64,000 nucleotides of DNA from Roseibium aestuarii (lineage in GTDB: Bacteria; Pseudomonadota; Alphaproteobacteria; Rhizobiales; Stappiaceae): the NCBI RefSeq assembly GCF_008477545.1, contig NZ_VORA01000001.1:310001-374000 (forward strand), in the 5' to 3' direction. Below are positions 8,279 through 17,834 of this stretch, piece after piece. A program made the position numbers and the translations under genes. The notes beneath the pieces are model-generated. The model was given only the letters and a program-made list of their open reading frames with translations, was not told the DNA's origin and did no database searches. The stretch's first letter is position 1, and every line of letters starts with the position of its first letter.

Positions 8279-9367
8279 ATGCACAAGTTTCTGATGATGA
8301 GCGTTGCAGCTCTTGGCCTCATGGGTGTGTCTGCCCATGCCCAGGACCGAGTGGTCAACGTCTACAACTGGTCCGACTATATCGACGAATCCATCCTTGA
8401 GGATTTCACCAAGGAAACCGGGATCAAGGTCCAGTATGACGTCTTTGACAGCAACGAGGTCCTCGAGACCAAGCTGCTGGCCGGTGGCACCGGCTATGAC
8501 GTGGTCGTTCCGACCGGTACCTTCCTCGGCCGTCAGATCCAGGCCGGTGTCTTCCAGAAGCTCGACAAGTCGAAGCTGCCGAACCTGACGCACATGTGGA
8601 AGGACATCGAGGCCCGTCTGCAGAAGTATGACGCCGGCAACGACTACGCCATCAACTACATGTGGGGCACCACCGGCATCGGCATCAACGTCGACAAGGT
8701 GAAGGCTGCCCTGCCGGATGCACCGCTGAACAGCTGGGATCTGGTCTTCAAGCCGGAAAACGCTGCCAAGCTCGCCGATTGCGGCATCTTCGTCCTCGAT
8801 ACCCCGGAAGAAATCGTTCCGGCAGCCCTGAACTACATGGGCATGGATCCGGATTCCAACGACCCGGCGGACATCGAGAAGGCTGGCGAGCTGCTCAAGA
8901 CCATTCGCCCCTACATCCGCAAGTTCCACTCCTCCGAGTACATCAACGCTCTCGCCAACGGCGACATCTGCCTGGCCGTGGGTTGGTCGGGTGACCTGCT
9001 GCAGGCCCGTGACCGTGCGGCCGAAGCCAACAACGGCGTGACCGTGGAATACATCATTCCGAAGGAAGGCGCCCTGATGTGGTTCGACAACATGGCCATC
9101 CCGGCGGATGCCCCCCATGTGGACGAAGCCCACGAGTTCCTCGACTACATCATGCGTCCGGAAGTGATCGCCAAGGCCTCGAACTACGTGTTCTACGCCA
9201 ACGGCAACAAGGACAGCCAGGAGCTTCTCGACAAGGAAGTCTTCGAAGATCCGGCAATCTATCCGGACGAAGAGACCGTGAAGAAGCTCTACACCGTGTC
9301 GACCAAGTCGGCCAAGGTGAGCCGCGTCCAGAACAAGGTCTGGACCTCGCTCAAGAGCGGCCAGTAA
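8279..9367 (+). CDS. potF: Polyamine ABC transporter periplasmic binding protein
   Basis: About 362 residues, beginning with a Sec signal peptide (M-H-K-F-L-M-M...A-H-A-Q, cleavage near residue 22). The mature start, V-V-N-V-Y-N-W-S-D-Y-I-D, is the signature of PotD/PotF/SpuD proteins that bind putrescine or spermidine. The ATG at 8279 is preferred over an in-frame ATG 12 bases upstream because it gives a proper signal peptide and better spacing to a purine-rich stretch. The ATPase and two permease genes follow after a long gap. PotF-like (putrescine) rather than PotD-like is a guess. Confidence 0.9.
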   Translation: MHKFLMMSVAALGLMGVSAHAQDRVVNVYNWSDYIDESILEDFTKETGIKVQYDVFDSNEVLETKLLAGGTGYDVVVPTGTFLGRQIQAGVFQKLDKSKLPNLTHMWKDIEARLQKYDAGNDYAINYMWGTTGIGINVDKVKAALPDAPLNSWDLVFKPENAAKLADCGIFVLDTPEEIVPAALNYMGMDPDSNDPADIEKAGELLKTIRPYIRKFHSSEYINALANGDICLAVGWSGDLLQARDRAAEANNGVTVEYIIPKEGALMWFDNMAIPADAPHVDEAHEFLDYIMRPEVIAKASNYVFYANGNKDSQELLDKEVFEDPAIYPDEETVKKLYTVSTKSAKVSRVQNKVWTSLKSGQ

Positions 9368-9377
9368 GGCTTGTGGC

Positions 9378-9403
9378 CCGGCGCGCGAGCGATCGCGCGC
9401 CGG
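9378..9403. other. Strong GC-rich hairpin after the binding-protein gene
   Basis: CCGGCGCGCGA pairs perfectly with TCGCGCGCCGG over 11 base pairs around a GCGA tetraloop, 10 bases after the stop codon. No T-run follows. Such hairpins commonly stabilise binding-protein mRNA and lower expression of downstream transporter genes. Confidence 0.65.
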
Positions 9404-9927
9404 ATCCGCTCCAGGTGTCGCCACACGCTCCGGCGGCTCCGGTGCGCTCCGGTTCAAAGCCATCGGATATCCGGGGACGCCTGGTAGACAGACTGGACAC
9501 GCGTGCCTTCGCACAGACGCTCTCCGGGGCCTATTGCGTCCCGTTTTCCGGGCAACCCGGACCGAGGTTTGCGCGTACTCCGACTGGAATGGGAAATGGG
9601 GAAGCCCGGCCAGCCAGGATCTCGCGGGGAGATCTCGGGCTGATGCAGGTCCGGACCGTTTCGGGTCCGTCGTGGCCTGTCCTTGTCGGGATCACTGAAT
9701 ATCCGTAAATTTTCCTTCCGCAAAAGCCTCGGGATGGGGCACCATGCCCGAGTGGAGACTGCCCGTCGCGCACGGTCCGCACTCGCCCCGACAGGTTCGG
9801 AAGGCGGTATTGCGGTGGCAGCGCGACCGGTCATCCGACGAAATGCACGGCAGGGCCCCTCCGCCTTCCAGGATGGGGCCGGAACGACAGGTCTTGGCTG
9901 CAGACTGCGCAGCAGGGGGTAGGGTAC
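9404..9927 (+). other. 524-base gap between polyamine-binding protein and ATPase genes
   Basis: No credible gene on either strand; the open frames crossing it are extensions of shadow frames. A weak hairpin (CGGACC/GGTCCG, 9652-9669) and an AT-richer patch near 9695-9720 could mark a secondary promoter for the ATPase and permease genes. The length is unusual inside a transporter operon. Confidence 0.4.
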
Positions 9928-11097
9928 TTGGCTAAGAAAGCGATCGGGCCGGTTCGCCGGACATTCACTCCGTGGGAAGACAGTTCGGCGAAGCCTTTCA
10001 TCGAATTCCGCAATGTGACCAAGCGGTTCGGTGATTTCACGGCGGTCGACAACCTCAGCCTCAAGATCTACGAGCGCGAGTTCTTCGCCCTGCTCGGCGG
10101 ATCGGGCTGCGGCAAGACGACCATGATGCGCATGCTCGCCGGCTTCGAGAGCCCGACCGAGGGCCAGATCCTTCTCGACGGACAGGACATGGCCGGTGTA
10201 CCGCCCTACAAGCGCCCGGCCAACATGATGTTCCAGTCCTATGCGCTGTTCCCGCACATGAGCGTGGAAGGCAACATTGCCTTCGGTCTCAAGCAGGACG
10301 GCATGGCAAAGGCGGACATCGCGGCGCGCGTGGCGGAGATGCTGCGTCTCGTGAAGCTCGAGCCCTTTGCCAAGCGCAAGCCGCATCAGCTTTCCGGCGG
10401 TCAGCGCCAGCGCGTGGCGCTCGCCCGCGCCCTCGCCAAGAGGCCGAAGGTCCTGCTGCTCGACGAACCGCTCGGCGCGCTGGACCGCAAGCTGCGCGAG
10501 GAAACCCAGTTCGAGCTGATGAACATTCAGGAAGAGCTGAAGACGACCTTCCTCATCGTGACCCACGACCAGGAAGAGGCCATGACCGTGGCCGACCGCA
10601 TCGCGGTGATGGATGCGGGCAAGATCATGCAGGTCGCGACCCCGGCCGAAATCTATGAGACCCCGAATTCACGTTTCGTGGCCGACTTCATCGGCGACAT
10701 CAACCTCATGGAAGCCCGTGTGGTCTCCACCTCCGAGGATGGTACCGTGATGCAGGCCGTGGCTCTCGGCTGCCAGATCGAGACCTCCCAGACCACGACG
10801 GCCGCTGTCGGCGACACGGTCTGGTATGCGGTGCGGCCCGAGAAGATCCGCATCGAACTGGGCGAGACCGAACACGCCGAAGGCACCACGGCGGTCAATC
10901 AGACCAACGGGGAAATCTGGGACATTGCCTACATGGGCGATGTGTCGATCTTCCACTCCCACGTGGGCAACGGTAATGGGGTCAGCATCCGCTCGACTGT
11001 CGCCAACGTCACCCGTCTGGTGGAACGTCCGCTGACCTGGGACGACAAGGTGACCCTGAGCTGGGGCCGCGACGCCGGCGTCATCCTGACCAACTGA
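9928..11097 (+). CDS. potG: Polyamine ABC transporter ATP-binding protein
   Basis: 389 residues from a TTG start preceded by a purine-rich AGGGGGTAGGG stretch. Walker A G-G-S-G-C-G-K-T-T is at 57-65, the signature L-S-G-G-Q at 155-159, Walker B L-L-L-D-E at 176-180, and a C-terminal TOBE-type domain at about 290-375. This is the CUT1/Pot importer layout. It energises uptake through the two permeases that follow 22 bases later. The non-ATG start and the long gap upstream suggest expression below that of the binding protein. Confidence 0.9.
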   Translation: MAKKAIGPVRRTFTPWEDSSAKPFIEFRNVTKRFGDFTAVDNLSLKIYEREFFALLGGSGCGKTTMMRMLAGFESPTEGQILLDGQDMAGVPPYKRPANMMFQSYALFPHMSVEGNIAFGLKQDGMAKADIAARVAEMLRLVKLEPFAKRKPHQLSGGQRQRVALARALAKRPKVLLLDEPLGALDRKLREETQFELMNIQEELKTTFLIVTHDQEEAMTVADRIAVMDAGKIMQVATPAEIYETPNSRFVADFIGDINLMEARVVSTSEDGTVMQAVALGCQIETSQTTTAAVGDTVWYAVRPEKIRIELGETEHAEGTTAVNQTNGEIWDIAYMGDVSIFHSHVGNGNGVSIRSTVANVTRLVERPLTWDDKVTLSWGRDAGVILTN

Positions 11098-11119
11098 ACC
11101 GGGAGCAAGGAGTGCGGCC

Positions 11120-12043
11120 ATGAGCCAATCACAATCAAAGCCCCGTCGGTCGCTTGGGTCCTGGGCCCTGATCGCAGTCCCCTATCTGTGGCTGCTGGTC
11201 TTTTTCCTCGCGCCCTTCCTGATCGTCTTCAAGATCTCCCTGTCGGAGGTCGCCGTGGCGATCCCGCCCTATCTTCCGGCCTTCGATCTGGCCGAGGGCT
11301 GGGCCGGGCTGGTGGACAGCGTCTCGCAGTTTTCCTTCGACAACTACCTCTGGCTGACCGAGGACGACCTTTACTGGAAGTCCTATCTCTCCAGCGTGGT
11401 CATCGCGACGATCTCCACCTTCATTGCCCTGCTGGTGGGATATCCGATCGCCTATGGCATGTCCCGGGCGCCCAAGGCCTGGCGCGCCACGCTGCTGATG
11501 CTGATCATCCTGCCCTTCTGGACCAGCTTCCTGATCCGCGTCTATGCGTGGATCGGCATCCTGAAGAACGAGGGCCTGCTGAACCAGTTCCTGCTCTGGC
11601 TCGGCGTGATCGATCAGCCGCTGGTGATCCTCAATACCAACATCGCGGTCTATATCGGCATCGTCTATTCCTACCTGCCGTTCCTGGTGCTGCCGCTCTA
11701 TGCCACCCTGGAGAAGCTGGACGAGACCCTGCTCGAAGCCGCCGAAGATCTCGGCTGCCCGTCCTGGCAGGCCTTCTGGAAGATCACCTTCCCCCTGTCG
11801 CTTCCGGGCGTCGTGGCTGGCTGCTTCCTCGTCTTCATTCCGGCGGTGGGTGAATTCGTGATCCCGGATCTGCTCGGCGGGTCCAACACGCTGATGATCG
11901 GCAAGACCCTGTGGGTGGAGTTCTTCGCCAACCGCGACTGGCCTGTATCGTCGGCGGTGGCGGTGCTGCTGCTGCTGCTTCTGGTCGTCCCGATTGTACT
12001 CTTCCAGAACCACCAGCAGAAACTGCAGGAGAGGCAGTCATGA
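11120..12043 (+). CDS. potH: Polyamine ABC transporter permease (PotH-like)
   Basis: 307 residues with six predicted membrane segments and the cytoplasmic EAA loop (E-A-A-E-D-L-G-C-P near residue 206) that docks on the ATPase. The longer periplasmic region between the first two segments is typical of PotB/PotH. The start follows a G-G-A-G-C-A-A-G-G-A-G type ribosome-binding region. Its stop overlaps the start of the next permease as ATGA, so the two are translationally coupled. Confidence 0.9.
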   Translation: MSQSQSKPRRSLGSWALIAVPYLWLLVFFLAPFLIVFKISLSEVAVAIPPYLPAFDLAEGWAGLVDSVSQFSFDNYLWLTEDDLYWKSYLSSVVIATISTFIALLVGYPIAYGMSRAPKAWRATLLMLIILPFWTSFLIRVYAWIGILKNEGLLNQFLLWLGVIDQPLVILNTNIAVYIGIVYSYLPFLVLPLYATLEKLDETLLEAAEDLGCPSWQAFWKITFPLSLPGVVAGCFLVFIPAVGEFVIPDLLGGSNTLMIGKTLWVEFFANRDWPVSSAVAVLLLLLLVVPIVLFQNHQQKLQERQS

Positions 12044-12861
12044 GAAACGGTCCGTCCTGGTTCAACGTCACGTCCCTGGTGCTCGGCTTCTCGTTCCTCT
12101 ACCTGCCGATCGTGCTGCTCGTGGTGTTCTCCTTCAACGAATCCCGGCTGGTCACGGTCTGGGGCGGGTTCTCCACCAAGTGGTATGGCGAGCTCTTCCG
12201 CAACACCCAGCTTCTGGATGCGGCGAAGGTCACCCTTGAGGTCGCCTTCCTCTCCGCCTCTTGCGCCACGGTGCTGGGCACCATGGCCGCCCTCGTGCTC
12301 AACCGCTCGGGCCGGTTCCCGGGACGCAGCATGTTCTCCGGCATGATCTTCGCGCCCCTGGTCATGCCTGAGGTGATCCTGGGCTTGTCCCTGCTGCTGC
12401 TCTTCGTGGCCATCGACCAGTCGCGCGGCTTCTGGACGATCATGATCGCCCACACCACCTTCGCCATGTGCTACGTGGCCGTTGTGGTCCAGTCGCGGCT
12501 GGTCGGCTTCGACCGCTCCATCGAGGAAGCGGCCGAGGATCTGGGCAGCCCGCCCCTGAAGACCTTCTTCCTGATCACCCTGCCGCTCATCTTCCCGGCG
12601 GTGGTGGCCGGCTGGATGCTGGCCTTCACCCTGTCGCTCGATGACCTGGTGATCGCGAGCTTCACCACCGGTCCCGGCGCGACGACCCTGCCCATGAAGA
12701 TCTATTCGCAGGTCCGCCTTGGCGTGACCCCGGAGATCAACGCGGTCTGCACGATCCTGGTGGGTCTGGTGACCGTGGGCGTCATCGCCGCGTCCATCAC
12801 CACCAAGCGCCGCGAGCAGCAGCGCCAGCGCGACGAGCGTGCGGCCATCGCGCAAGGGTGA
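12040..12861 (+). CDS. potI: Polyamine ABC transporter permease (PotI-like)
   Basis: 273 residues from the ATG at 12040, which overlaps the potH stop by four bases. It has six hydrophobic segments and an EAA loop, E-E-A-A-E-D-L-G-S-P, near residues 161-171. Together with the preceding permease it forms the heterodimeric membrane channel of the importer. It is the last gene of the operon; a strong terminator follows within 32 bases. Confidence 0.9.
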   Translation: MRNGPSWFNVTSLVLGFSFLYLPIVLLVVFSFNESRLVTVWGGFSTKWYGELFRNTQLLDAAKVTLEVAFLSASCATVLGTMAALVLNRSGRFPGRSMFSGMIFAPLVMPEVILGLSLLLLFVAIDQSRGFWTIMIAHTTFAMCYVAVVVQSRLVGFDRSIEEAAEDLGSPPLKTFFLITLPLIFPAVVAGWMLAFTLSLDDLVIASFTTGPGATTLPMKIYSQVRLGVTPEINAVCTILVGLVTVGVIAASITTKRREQQRQRDERAAIAQG

Positions 12862-12892
12862 GGCCCCTCTGGCCACATGATCCGATGACTGG

Positions 12893-12917
12893 ACGGGGAG
12901 CTTCGGCTCCCCGTTTT
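12893..12917 (+). terminator. Rho-independent terminator of the polyamine importer operon
   Basis: ACGGGGAGC and GCTCCCCGT form a nine-base-pair stem with a TTCG tetraloop, followed by T residues, 31 bases past the permease stop. Confidence 0.9.
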
Positions 12918-12933
12918 CATGTGGGGGACGGGG

Positions 12934-13179
12934 TCACTCCGTGCCGGGCGGGCGAAGCAGGAAGATGACCAGCCAGATCGGCACCACGATCAGCGCGCCC
13001 AGCACCATGGTGGGGATGGCCCAGTCGACGAAGTTCAGGACATAGATCCAGACATCCAGCGGAGTCAGGCCGATCTGGGCCAGAAGGTCCTCCGCGCTCA
13101 GGCCGAAGATGGACAGGCCGATCCCGACGAACAGGGAGAAGCCTGCAAGGCGCAGGATCGTCAGCAGGAAGTTGGACAC
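12934..13179 (-). CDS. Small two-helix integral membrane protein (DUF6460-like)
   Basis: 81 residues with two hydrophobic segments, at about 5-25 and 52-75, joined by an amphipathic stretch containing S-A-E-D-L-L-A-Q-I-G-L-T-P-L-D-V-W. The pattern resembles the short alphaproteobacterial inner-membrane proteins I recall as DUF6460; that assignment is from memory. It stands alone, convergent with the polyamine importer operon. No function can be stated. Confidence 0.7.
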   Translation of the reverse strand: MSNFLLTILRLAGFSLFVGIGLSIFGLSAEDLLAQIGLTPLDVWIYVLNFVDWAIPTMVLGALIVVPIWLVIFLLRPPGTE

Positions 13180-13436
13180 GAGGAAAAAACTCCGGGTGCG
13201 CCGGGCGCGGTCAAATCACGTGTGGTCAATGGGCACACACTGTCGGCCCCCGCCGGGCGGGTCAAGGCGCAAGCCGTGCCTGCTTCGCGGGCAATTGACG
13301 AAAGCGTGTCTCAGCAAGCGTCCAAACCGCGCCGAACCGCAGGGAAAGCGGCGTCTTTCGAGGGGCTTGTCCCTTGACGCGCCGCAGCATGTGGGCTCAA
13401 TTGGCCCTTCGTTGAGGATCTGCTTGGGAGACAGAT

Positions 13437-14132
13437 ATGCAGAAGATTTACCCGAACGCGGCGGCCGCGTTGGAGGGCGTCGTTTTCGATGGAATGACGA
13501 TCATGGCCGGCGGGTTCGGCCTGTGCGGCATTCCGGAAAACCTGATCGCGGCTCTGCGGGATGCGGGCACGAAGGACATCACCGCCGTTTCCAACAACGC
13601 CGGGGTGGATGACTTCGGCCTGGGCCTTCTGCTGCAGACCCGGCAGATCCGCAAGATGATCTCGTCCTATGTCGGCGAGAACGCCACCTTCGAGCGCCAG
13701 TATCTGAACGGCGAGCTGGAGCTGGAGTTCAACCCGCAGGGCACGCTGGCCGAGCGCATTCGCGCCGGTGGCGCCGGCATTCCGGGCTTCTACACCAAGA
13801 CCGGCGTCGGCACGCTCATTGCCGAGGGCAAGGAGCACAAGGACTTCAACGGCGAGACCTACATCATGGAAACCGGCCTGGTAGCCGATCTCTCCCTGGT
13901 GAAGGCCTGGAAGGCCGACAAGGAAGGCAACCTGATCTTCCGCAAGACCGCCCGCAACTTCAACCCGATGATGGCCACCGCCGGCAAGGTGACCGTGGTG
14001 GAAGTGGAAGAGATCGTGGAGATGGGCGAGCTTGACCCCGACCACATCCACACGCCGGGGATCTTCGTGGACCGGATCGTCCTTGGAACATTCGAGAAGC
14101 GCATCGAAAAGCGCACCACCCGTCAGGCCTGA
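13437..14132 (+). CDS. scoA: 3-oxoacid CoA-transferase subunit A
   Basis: 231 residues. The N-terminal G-G-F-G-L-C-G-I-P motif (25-33) and V-S-N-N-A-G are hallmarks of family I CoA-transferase alpha subunits. It moves CoA from succinyl-CoA (or another donor) to acetoacetate or a related 3-oxoacid, feeding ketone bodies into the TCA cycle or PHB turnover. The start follows a G-G-G-A-G-A type ribosome-binding site. The beta subunit gene starts 11 bases after its stop. Confidence 0.92.
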   Translation: MQKIYPNAAAALEGVVFDGMTIMAGGFGLCGIPENLIAALRDAGTKDITAVSNNAGVDDFGLGLLLQTRQIRKMISSYVGENATFERQYLNGELELEFNPQGTLAERIRAGGAGIPGFYTKTGVGTLIAEGKEHKDFNGETYIMETGLVADLSLVKAWKADKEGNLIFRKTARNFNPMMATAGKVTVVEVEEIVEMGELDPDHIHTPGIFVDRIVLGTFEKRIEKRTTRQA

Positions 14133-14143
14133 GGAGGGGCATC

Positions 14144-14773
14144 ATGAGCTGGACACGCGACGACATGGCCAAGCGGGCCGCCCGCGAGCTTGAAGACGGT
14201 TTCTACGTGAACCTGGGCATCGGCATTCCGACCCTGGTTTCCAACTACATCCCGGAAGGCATCCACGTTGCCCTGCAGTCGGAAAACGGCATGCTCGGCA
14301 TGGGTCCGTTCCCGACCGATGACGAGGTCGATGCGGACCTGATCAACGCCGGCAAGCAGACGATCACCGAACTGCCGCAGACCTCCTATTTCTCCTCGGC
14401 CGACAGCTTCGCCATGATCCGCGGCGGTCACATCGACCTGTCGATCCTGGGCGCCATGGAAGTCTCCGAAAGCGGCGATCTCGCCAACTGGATGATCCCC
14501 GGCAAGATGGTCAAGGGCATGGGCGGCGCCATGGATCTGGTGGCCGGCGTGAAGCGCGTGGTCGTGGTCATGGATCACACCTCCAAGGGCGGCGAATCCA
14601 AGCTGCTCAAGGCCTGCACCCTGCCGCTGACCGGCGTGAAATGCGTTGACCGCATCATCACCAACCTGGGCGTGTTCGATGTCGCCGAGGGCGGCCTGAA
14701 GATCGTCGAACTGGCCCCGGGCATCACGGAAGAGGAAGTCCGCGCCAAGACCGAGGCGACCCTGGTCAACTGA
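14144..14773 (+). CDS. scoB: 3-oxoacid CoA-transferase subunit B
   Basis: 209 residues. The catalytic glutamate is E47 in [10 protein letters not shown], which forms the covalent glutamyl-CoA intermediate. G-I-G-I-P-T-L-V follows the usual beta-subunit start. It completes the ScoAB enzyme with the preceding gene, and a GAGGAGGGG ribosome-binding stretch precedes its start. The phasins found 8 kb away would fit a PHB-using cell, but that link is inference. Confidence 0.92.
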   Translation: MSWTRDDMAKRAARELEDGFYVNLGIGIPTLVSNYIPEGIHVALQSENGMLGMGPFPTDDEVDADLINAGKQTITELPQTSYFSSADSFAMIRGGHIDLSILGAMEVSESGDLANWMIPGKMVKGMGGAMDLVAGVKRVVVVMDHTSKGGESKLLKACTLPLTGVKCVDRIITNLGVFDVAEGGLKIVELAPGITEEEVRAKTEATLVN

Positions 14774-14814
14774 GACCGGCCGCCCTCGGCCTGACGGGCC
14801 GGTGAGAGATCAAG

Positions 14815-14849
14815 AAGACCGCCGCGGCCGGGGAGCTGCGGCGGTCTTT
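14815..14849. terminator. Terminator between scoB and the convergent iron-permease gene
   Basis: A 14-base-pair stem with one G-T pair (AAGACCGCCGCGGC with GCTGCGGCGGTCTT), a six-base loop, and T residues on the right. An A-rich left flank allows termination from the other strand as well. Confidence 0.85.
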
Positions 14850-14880
14850 GCATTTCTGCTGAAGCGAAGGGGGAGGCTCT

Positions 14881-16608
14881 CTATTCGGCCGCAGCCGGAG
14901 CATCCTGCCGGTCGAGAAGGGAGGCGGCGGCGGAGGCCAGGCTTTCGCGTCGCGATGTCGCATCCCGGAAGCTGCGGGCACTGGTGCGGGCCAGCAGGAT
15001 CACCGGAATAAGCCCGACAAGCACGATGGCCAGTGCCGGAAGGGCCGCTTCCTCGAAGGCTTCGCGGGAGGCCGCCTCGAAGACCGTGGTGGCCAGCGTG
15101 TCGAAATTGAAGGGCCGCAGCAGCACCGTCGCCGGCAGTTCCTTCATGCAGTCCACGAAGGTCAGGAGTAGGGCGGAGAGAAGCACCGGCTTCAGCAGCG
15201 GCAGATGGACCTGCCACAGGGTGCGGGCGGCGGTGCTGCCCAGGGTGCGCGACACCATGTCGAGATGGGGAGAGATCTTGCCGAAGCCGCTGTCGATCTG
15301 GCCATAGGAGACGGCGAGGAAGCGCACCGAATAGGCATAGATGAGCCCGACTCCCGAGCCCAGCAGCAGCGGCCCGGACAGGTCGCCGAAGAGTGCGCGC
15401 AGGGCCCCGCCGAGGATCCCGTCGAGGGCGGCGAGCGGGGTCAGAATGCCGACCGCCAGAACCGCGCCGGGAATGGCATAGCCGATGGAGGAGAAGCGGA
15501 TCGCCAGCCGCAGGACGGGCGTGTCGCGCAGGCGCAGCCCATAGGCGAGCGCGACCGACAGGGCGACCGTCAGGACGGAGGCAATCGCCGCCAGCTGCAG
15601 GCTGTGACCGATCGCCCGGTGCAGGGCGGGGTCGGAAAAGAGCTCAAGTCGGCGCGCGGCCATTTCGACCAGGATCAGCGCCGGCACCCCGAAGCCCAGC
15701 AGCACGGGCAGGGCACAGGCGATCAGCGCGGCCGGAGCAGCAAGTCCGTTCAGGTGAATGCGCGAGGGCTGGCGCTGCTTGCTGTGGCCCGAGTTGAAGC
15801 GCTGATGCCGACGCGCACGGCGCTCCACCCAGAGCAGGGCAAAGACCATCAGCAGCATGGCAATGGCCAGCTGGGCTGCGCCACCGAGGCTGGAGCGGTT
15901 GAGCCAAGTCTCGTAGACCGAGAAGGTCAGCGTCCGCACCCCGAAGAAGGTGACGGCACCGATGTCGTTAAGACATTCCATCAGGGCCAGCGACACGCCG
16001 ACGGCCGCGGCCGGGCGCGCCATCGGCAGGGCAATGGCCAGGAACACCCGCAAGGGGGACGCCCCGAGCGTGCGCGACACATCCAGCATCGACGAGGTCT
16101 GCAGCAGGAAGGCCGCGCGGCTGGTCAGATAGACATAAGGATAGAGCACGAAGCTCATGACCAGGATCGCTCCTCCGAGGGAGCGGACTTCCGGGAACCA
16201 ATAGTCCCGCGAGGTCTTGAAGCCCATCACCGCCCGCAGGGTCGATTGCACCGGTCCGGTGTAGTCGAGCGCCTCCACATAGGCGAAGGCGATGATGTAG
16301 GTGGGCACGGCCAGCGGCACCAGCAGCAGCCAGTCGAACAGGCCCCGGCCGGGGAAGCGGCACATGGTGGTGAGCCAGGCGGTTCCCACGCCAATGATCA
16401 GCGTGAGGCTGCCGACGCCGGCCATCATCAGCAGCGTGGTGGCCAGCGCATCGGGAAGAACGGTGCTGACCAGATGGTCCCAGACATCACCGGACGGGGT
16501 CAGGGCAATCCAGCCGATGGCCAGCAACGGCACGAGAACAAGCGCCGCCGCGGCAATCGACAGACCCGACCAGAAATGTTCCGAGCGTCCGGCGTGTCCC
16601 GTGTTCAA
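14881..16608 (-). CDS. fbpB: Iron(III) ABC transporter permease (two fused permease halves)
   Basis: 575 residues made of two homologous permease halves, each with about six membrane segments, as in FbpB/SfuB/HitB proteins that pass ferric iron through the inner membrane. Two EAA-like loops follow L-G-A-S-P-L-R-V-F in the first half and L-G-S-T-A-A-R-T-L in the second. It follows the binding-protein gene by 76 bases. No ATPase gene is adjacent: the next gene downstream is the convergent CoA-transferase pair, so the energising subunit must be encoded elsewhere. Confidence 0.88.
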   Translation of the reverse strand: MNTGHAGRSEHFWSGLSIAAAALVLVPLLAIGWIALTPSGDVWDHLVSTVLPDALATTLLMMAGVGSLTLIIGVGTAWLTTMCRFPGRGLFDWLLLVPLAVPTYIIAFAYVEALDYTGPVQSTLRAVMGFKTSRDYWFPEVRSLGGAILVMSFVLYPYVYLTSRAAFLLQTSSMLDVSRTLGASPLRVFLAIALPMARPAAAVGVSLALMECLNDIGAVTFFGVRTLTFSVYETWLNRSSLGGAAQLAIAMLLMVFALLWVERRARRHQRFNSGHSKQRQPSRIHLNGLAAPAALIACALPVLLGFGVPALILVEMAARRLELFSDPALHRAIGHSLQLAAIASVLTVALSVALAYGLRLRDTPVLRLAIRFSSIGYAIPGAVLAVGILTPLAALDGILGGALRALFGDLSGPLLLGSGVGLIYAYSVRFLAVSYGQIDSGFGKISPHLDMVSRTLGSTAARTLWQVHLPLLKPVLLSALLLTFVDCMKELPATVLLRPFNFDTLATTVFEAASREAFEEAALPALAIVLVGLIPVILLARTSARSFRDATSRRESLASAAASLLDRQDAPAAAE

Positions 16609-16628
16609 GCGCCTCTCCCAAGCGGAAA

Positions 16629-16653
16629 GCCGCGTCGGGCGGACCGACGCGGC
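16629..16653. other. Strong hairpin between iron-binding protein and permease genes
   Basis: GCCGCGTCGG pairs perfectly with CCGACGCGGC over 10 base pairs with a five-base loop, in the 76-base gap after the binding-protein gene. There is no T-run on the minus strand, so mRNA stabilisation or partial attenuation is more likely than full termination. Confidence 0.65.
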
Positions 16654-16684
16654 AGGATGTCAGGTTTCCTCGAGGAGGAGGAAA

Positions 16685-17731
16685 TCAGCTCTGGGGGCCG
16701 TTGTCGAACCCGACCCGGTCCACCATCTCGCTCGCCGCTTTACGGAAGTCGGCGATTTCGTGCAAGGGCAGGCTGTCCGGTTTCAGCGTTCCCCAGGACT
16801 TGACCCGCTCGGAGACCGGCACTTCCGGATCCACCGGATACTCGAAATTGGTTTCCGCGTAGATCGCCTGGGCATCGTGAGAGGTCAGGAAGCTGATGAA
16901 CTTCAGGGCAGCGTCCCGGTGCGGCGCATGCTTTGCCAGCACGACACCGGACAGGTTCACGTGGCTGCCCCGCTCATCCGAGTTGGGGAAGAGAAGCTTG
17001 ACCGAAGCGGCCCAGTCCTTCTGTTCCGGATCCTTCTCGTTGGTTTCCATCTGGCCCATGTAATAGGTGTTGCCCAGGGCGATGTCGCATTCGCCGGCAT
17101 AGATGGACTTCACCTGCGCCCGGTCGTTGCCGGTCGGCTTGCGCGCCAGGTTGTCGCGCACGGCCGTCAGCCAGGTCTCGGTGTCCTTTTCGCCGTGATG
17201 GGCGATCATGGAGGCAATCAGACCGAGCGTGTAGTCATGCTGGCCCGAGCGGGTGCAGATGCGGCCGCGCCACTTCGGATCCGCCAGCTCCTCATAGGTG
17301 ATGCTGTCCTGCTCGACCCGCTCGCGGGACGCATAGACGATGCGGGCCCGGCTGGTCAGGCCGATCCAATTGCCATCGGGGTCGCGGAATTCGGCCGGTA
17401 CATTGCCTTCCAGCTGGTCCATCGGAATGGGGCTGGTGATGCCGAGATCCTTGGCGCCTGCCAGACGGCCGATATCGACGGTCAGCATCACGTCCACCGG
17501 GGAATTCTCACCCTCGGCCGCAATGCGTTCGCCCAGGCCCTTGTCGGAGAAGACCACGTTGGTCGTGATCCCCGTCTTGGCAGTGAAGGCGTCCAGCAGC
17601 GGCTGGATCAGATAGGGCTGCCGGTAGGAATAGACGTTCAGCTCCTCGGCGGACGCGGCACCGGGCAGGGCTCCAGCGGCGGGCAGCAGGGTGAGGGCGG
17701 TCAGGGCAAGAAGGTGCCAGGGTCGTTTCAT
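16685..17731 (-). CDS. fbpA: Iron(III) ABC transporter periplasmic binding protein
   Basis: 348 residues with a signal peptide ending A-S-A near residue 28; the mature part begins E-E-L-N-V-Y-S-Y-R. The iron-binding tyrosine pair is Y223-Y224 in G-N-T-Y-Y-M-G, as in the FbpA/FutA/IdiA family that binds ferric ion in the periplasm. It heads the operon. A perfect iron control element lies 104 bases upstream, so it should be iron-regulated through Irr. Confidence 0.92.
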   Translation of the reverse strand: MKRPWHLLALTALTLLPAAGALPGAASAEELNVYSYRQPYLIQPLLDAFTAKTGITTNVVFSDKGLGERIAAEGENSPVDVMLTVDIGRLAGAKDLGITSPIPMDQLEGNVPAEFRDPDGNWIGLTSRARIVYASRERVEQDSITYEELADPKWRGRICTRSGQHDYTLGLIASMIAHHGEKDTETWLTAVRDNLARKPTGNDRAQVKSIYAGECDIALGNTYYMGQMETNEKDPEQKDWAASVKLLFPNSDERGSHVNLSGVVLAKHAPHRDAALKFISFLTSHDAQAIYAETNFEYPVDPEVPVSERVKSWGTLKPDSLPLHEIADFRKAASEMVDRVGFDNGPQS

Positions 17732-17834
17732 CAGGATCTCCCGTTTTCGCCGTGTCGCTCACGGTCTTTCAGGTTCGCGGGAGACTATGGGTATCGACCA
17801 GCGTCCTGTCAATGAAACGCAATGAATTCAATAG

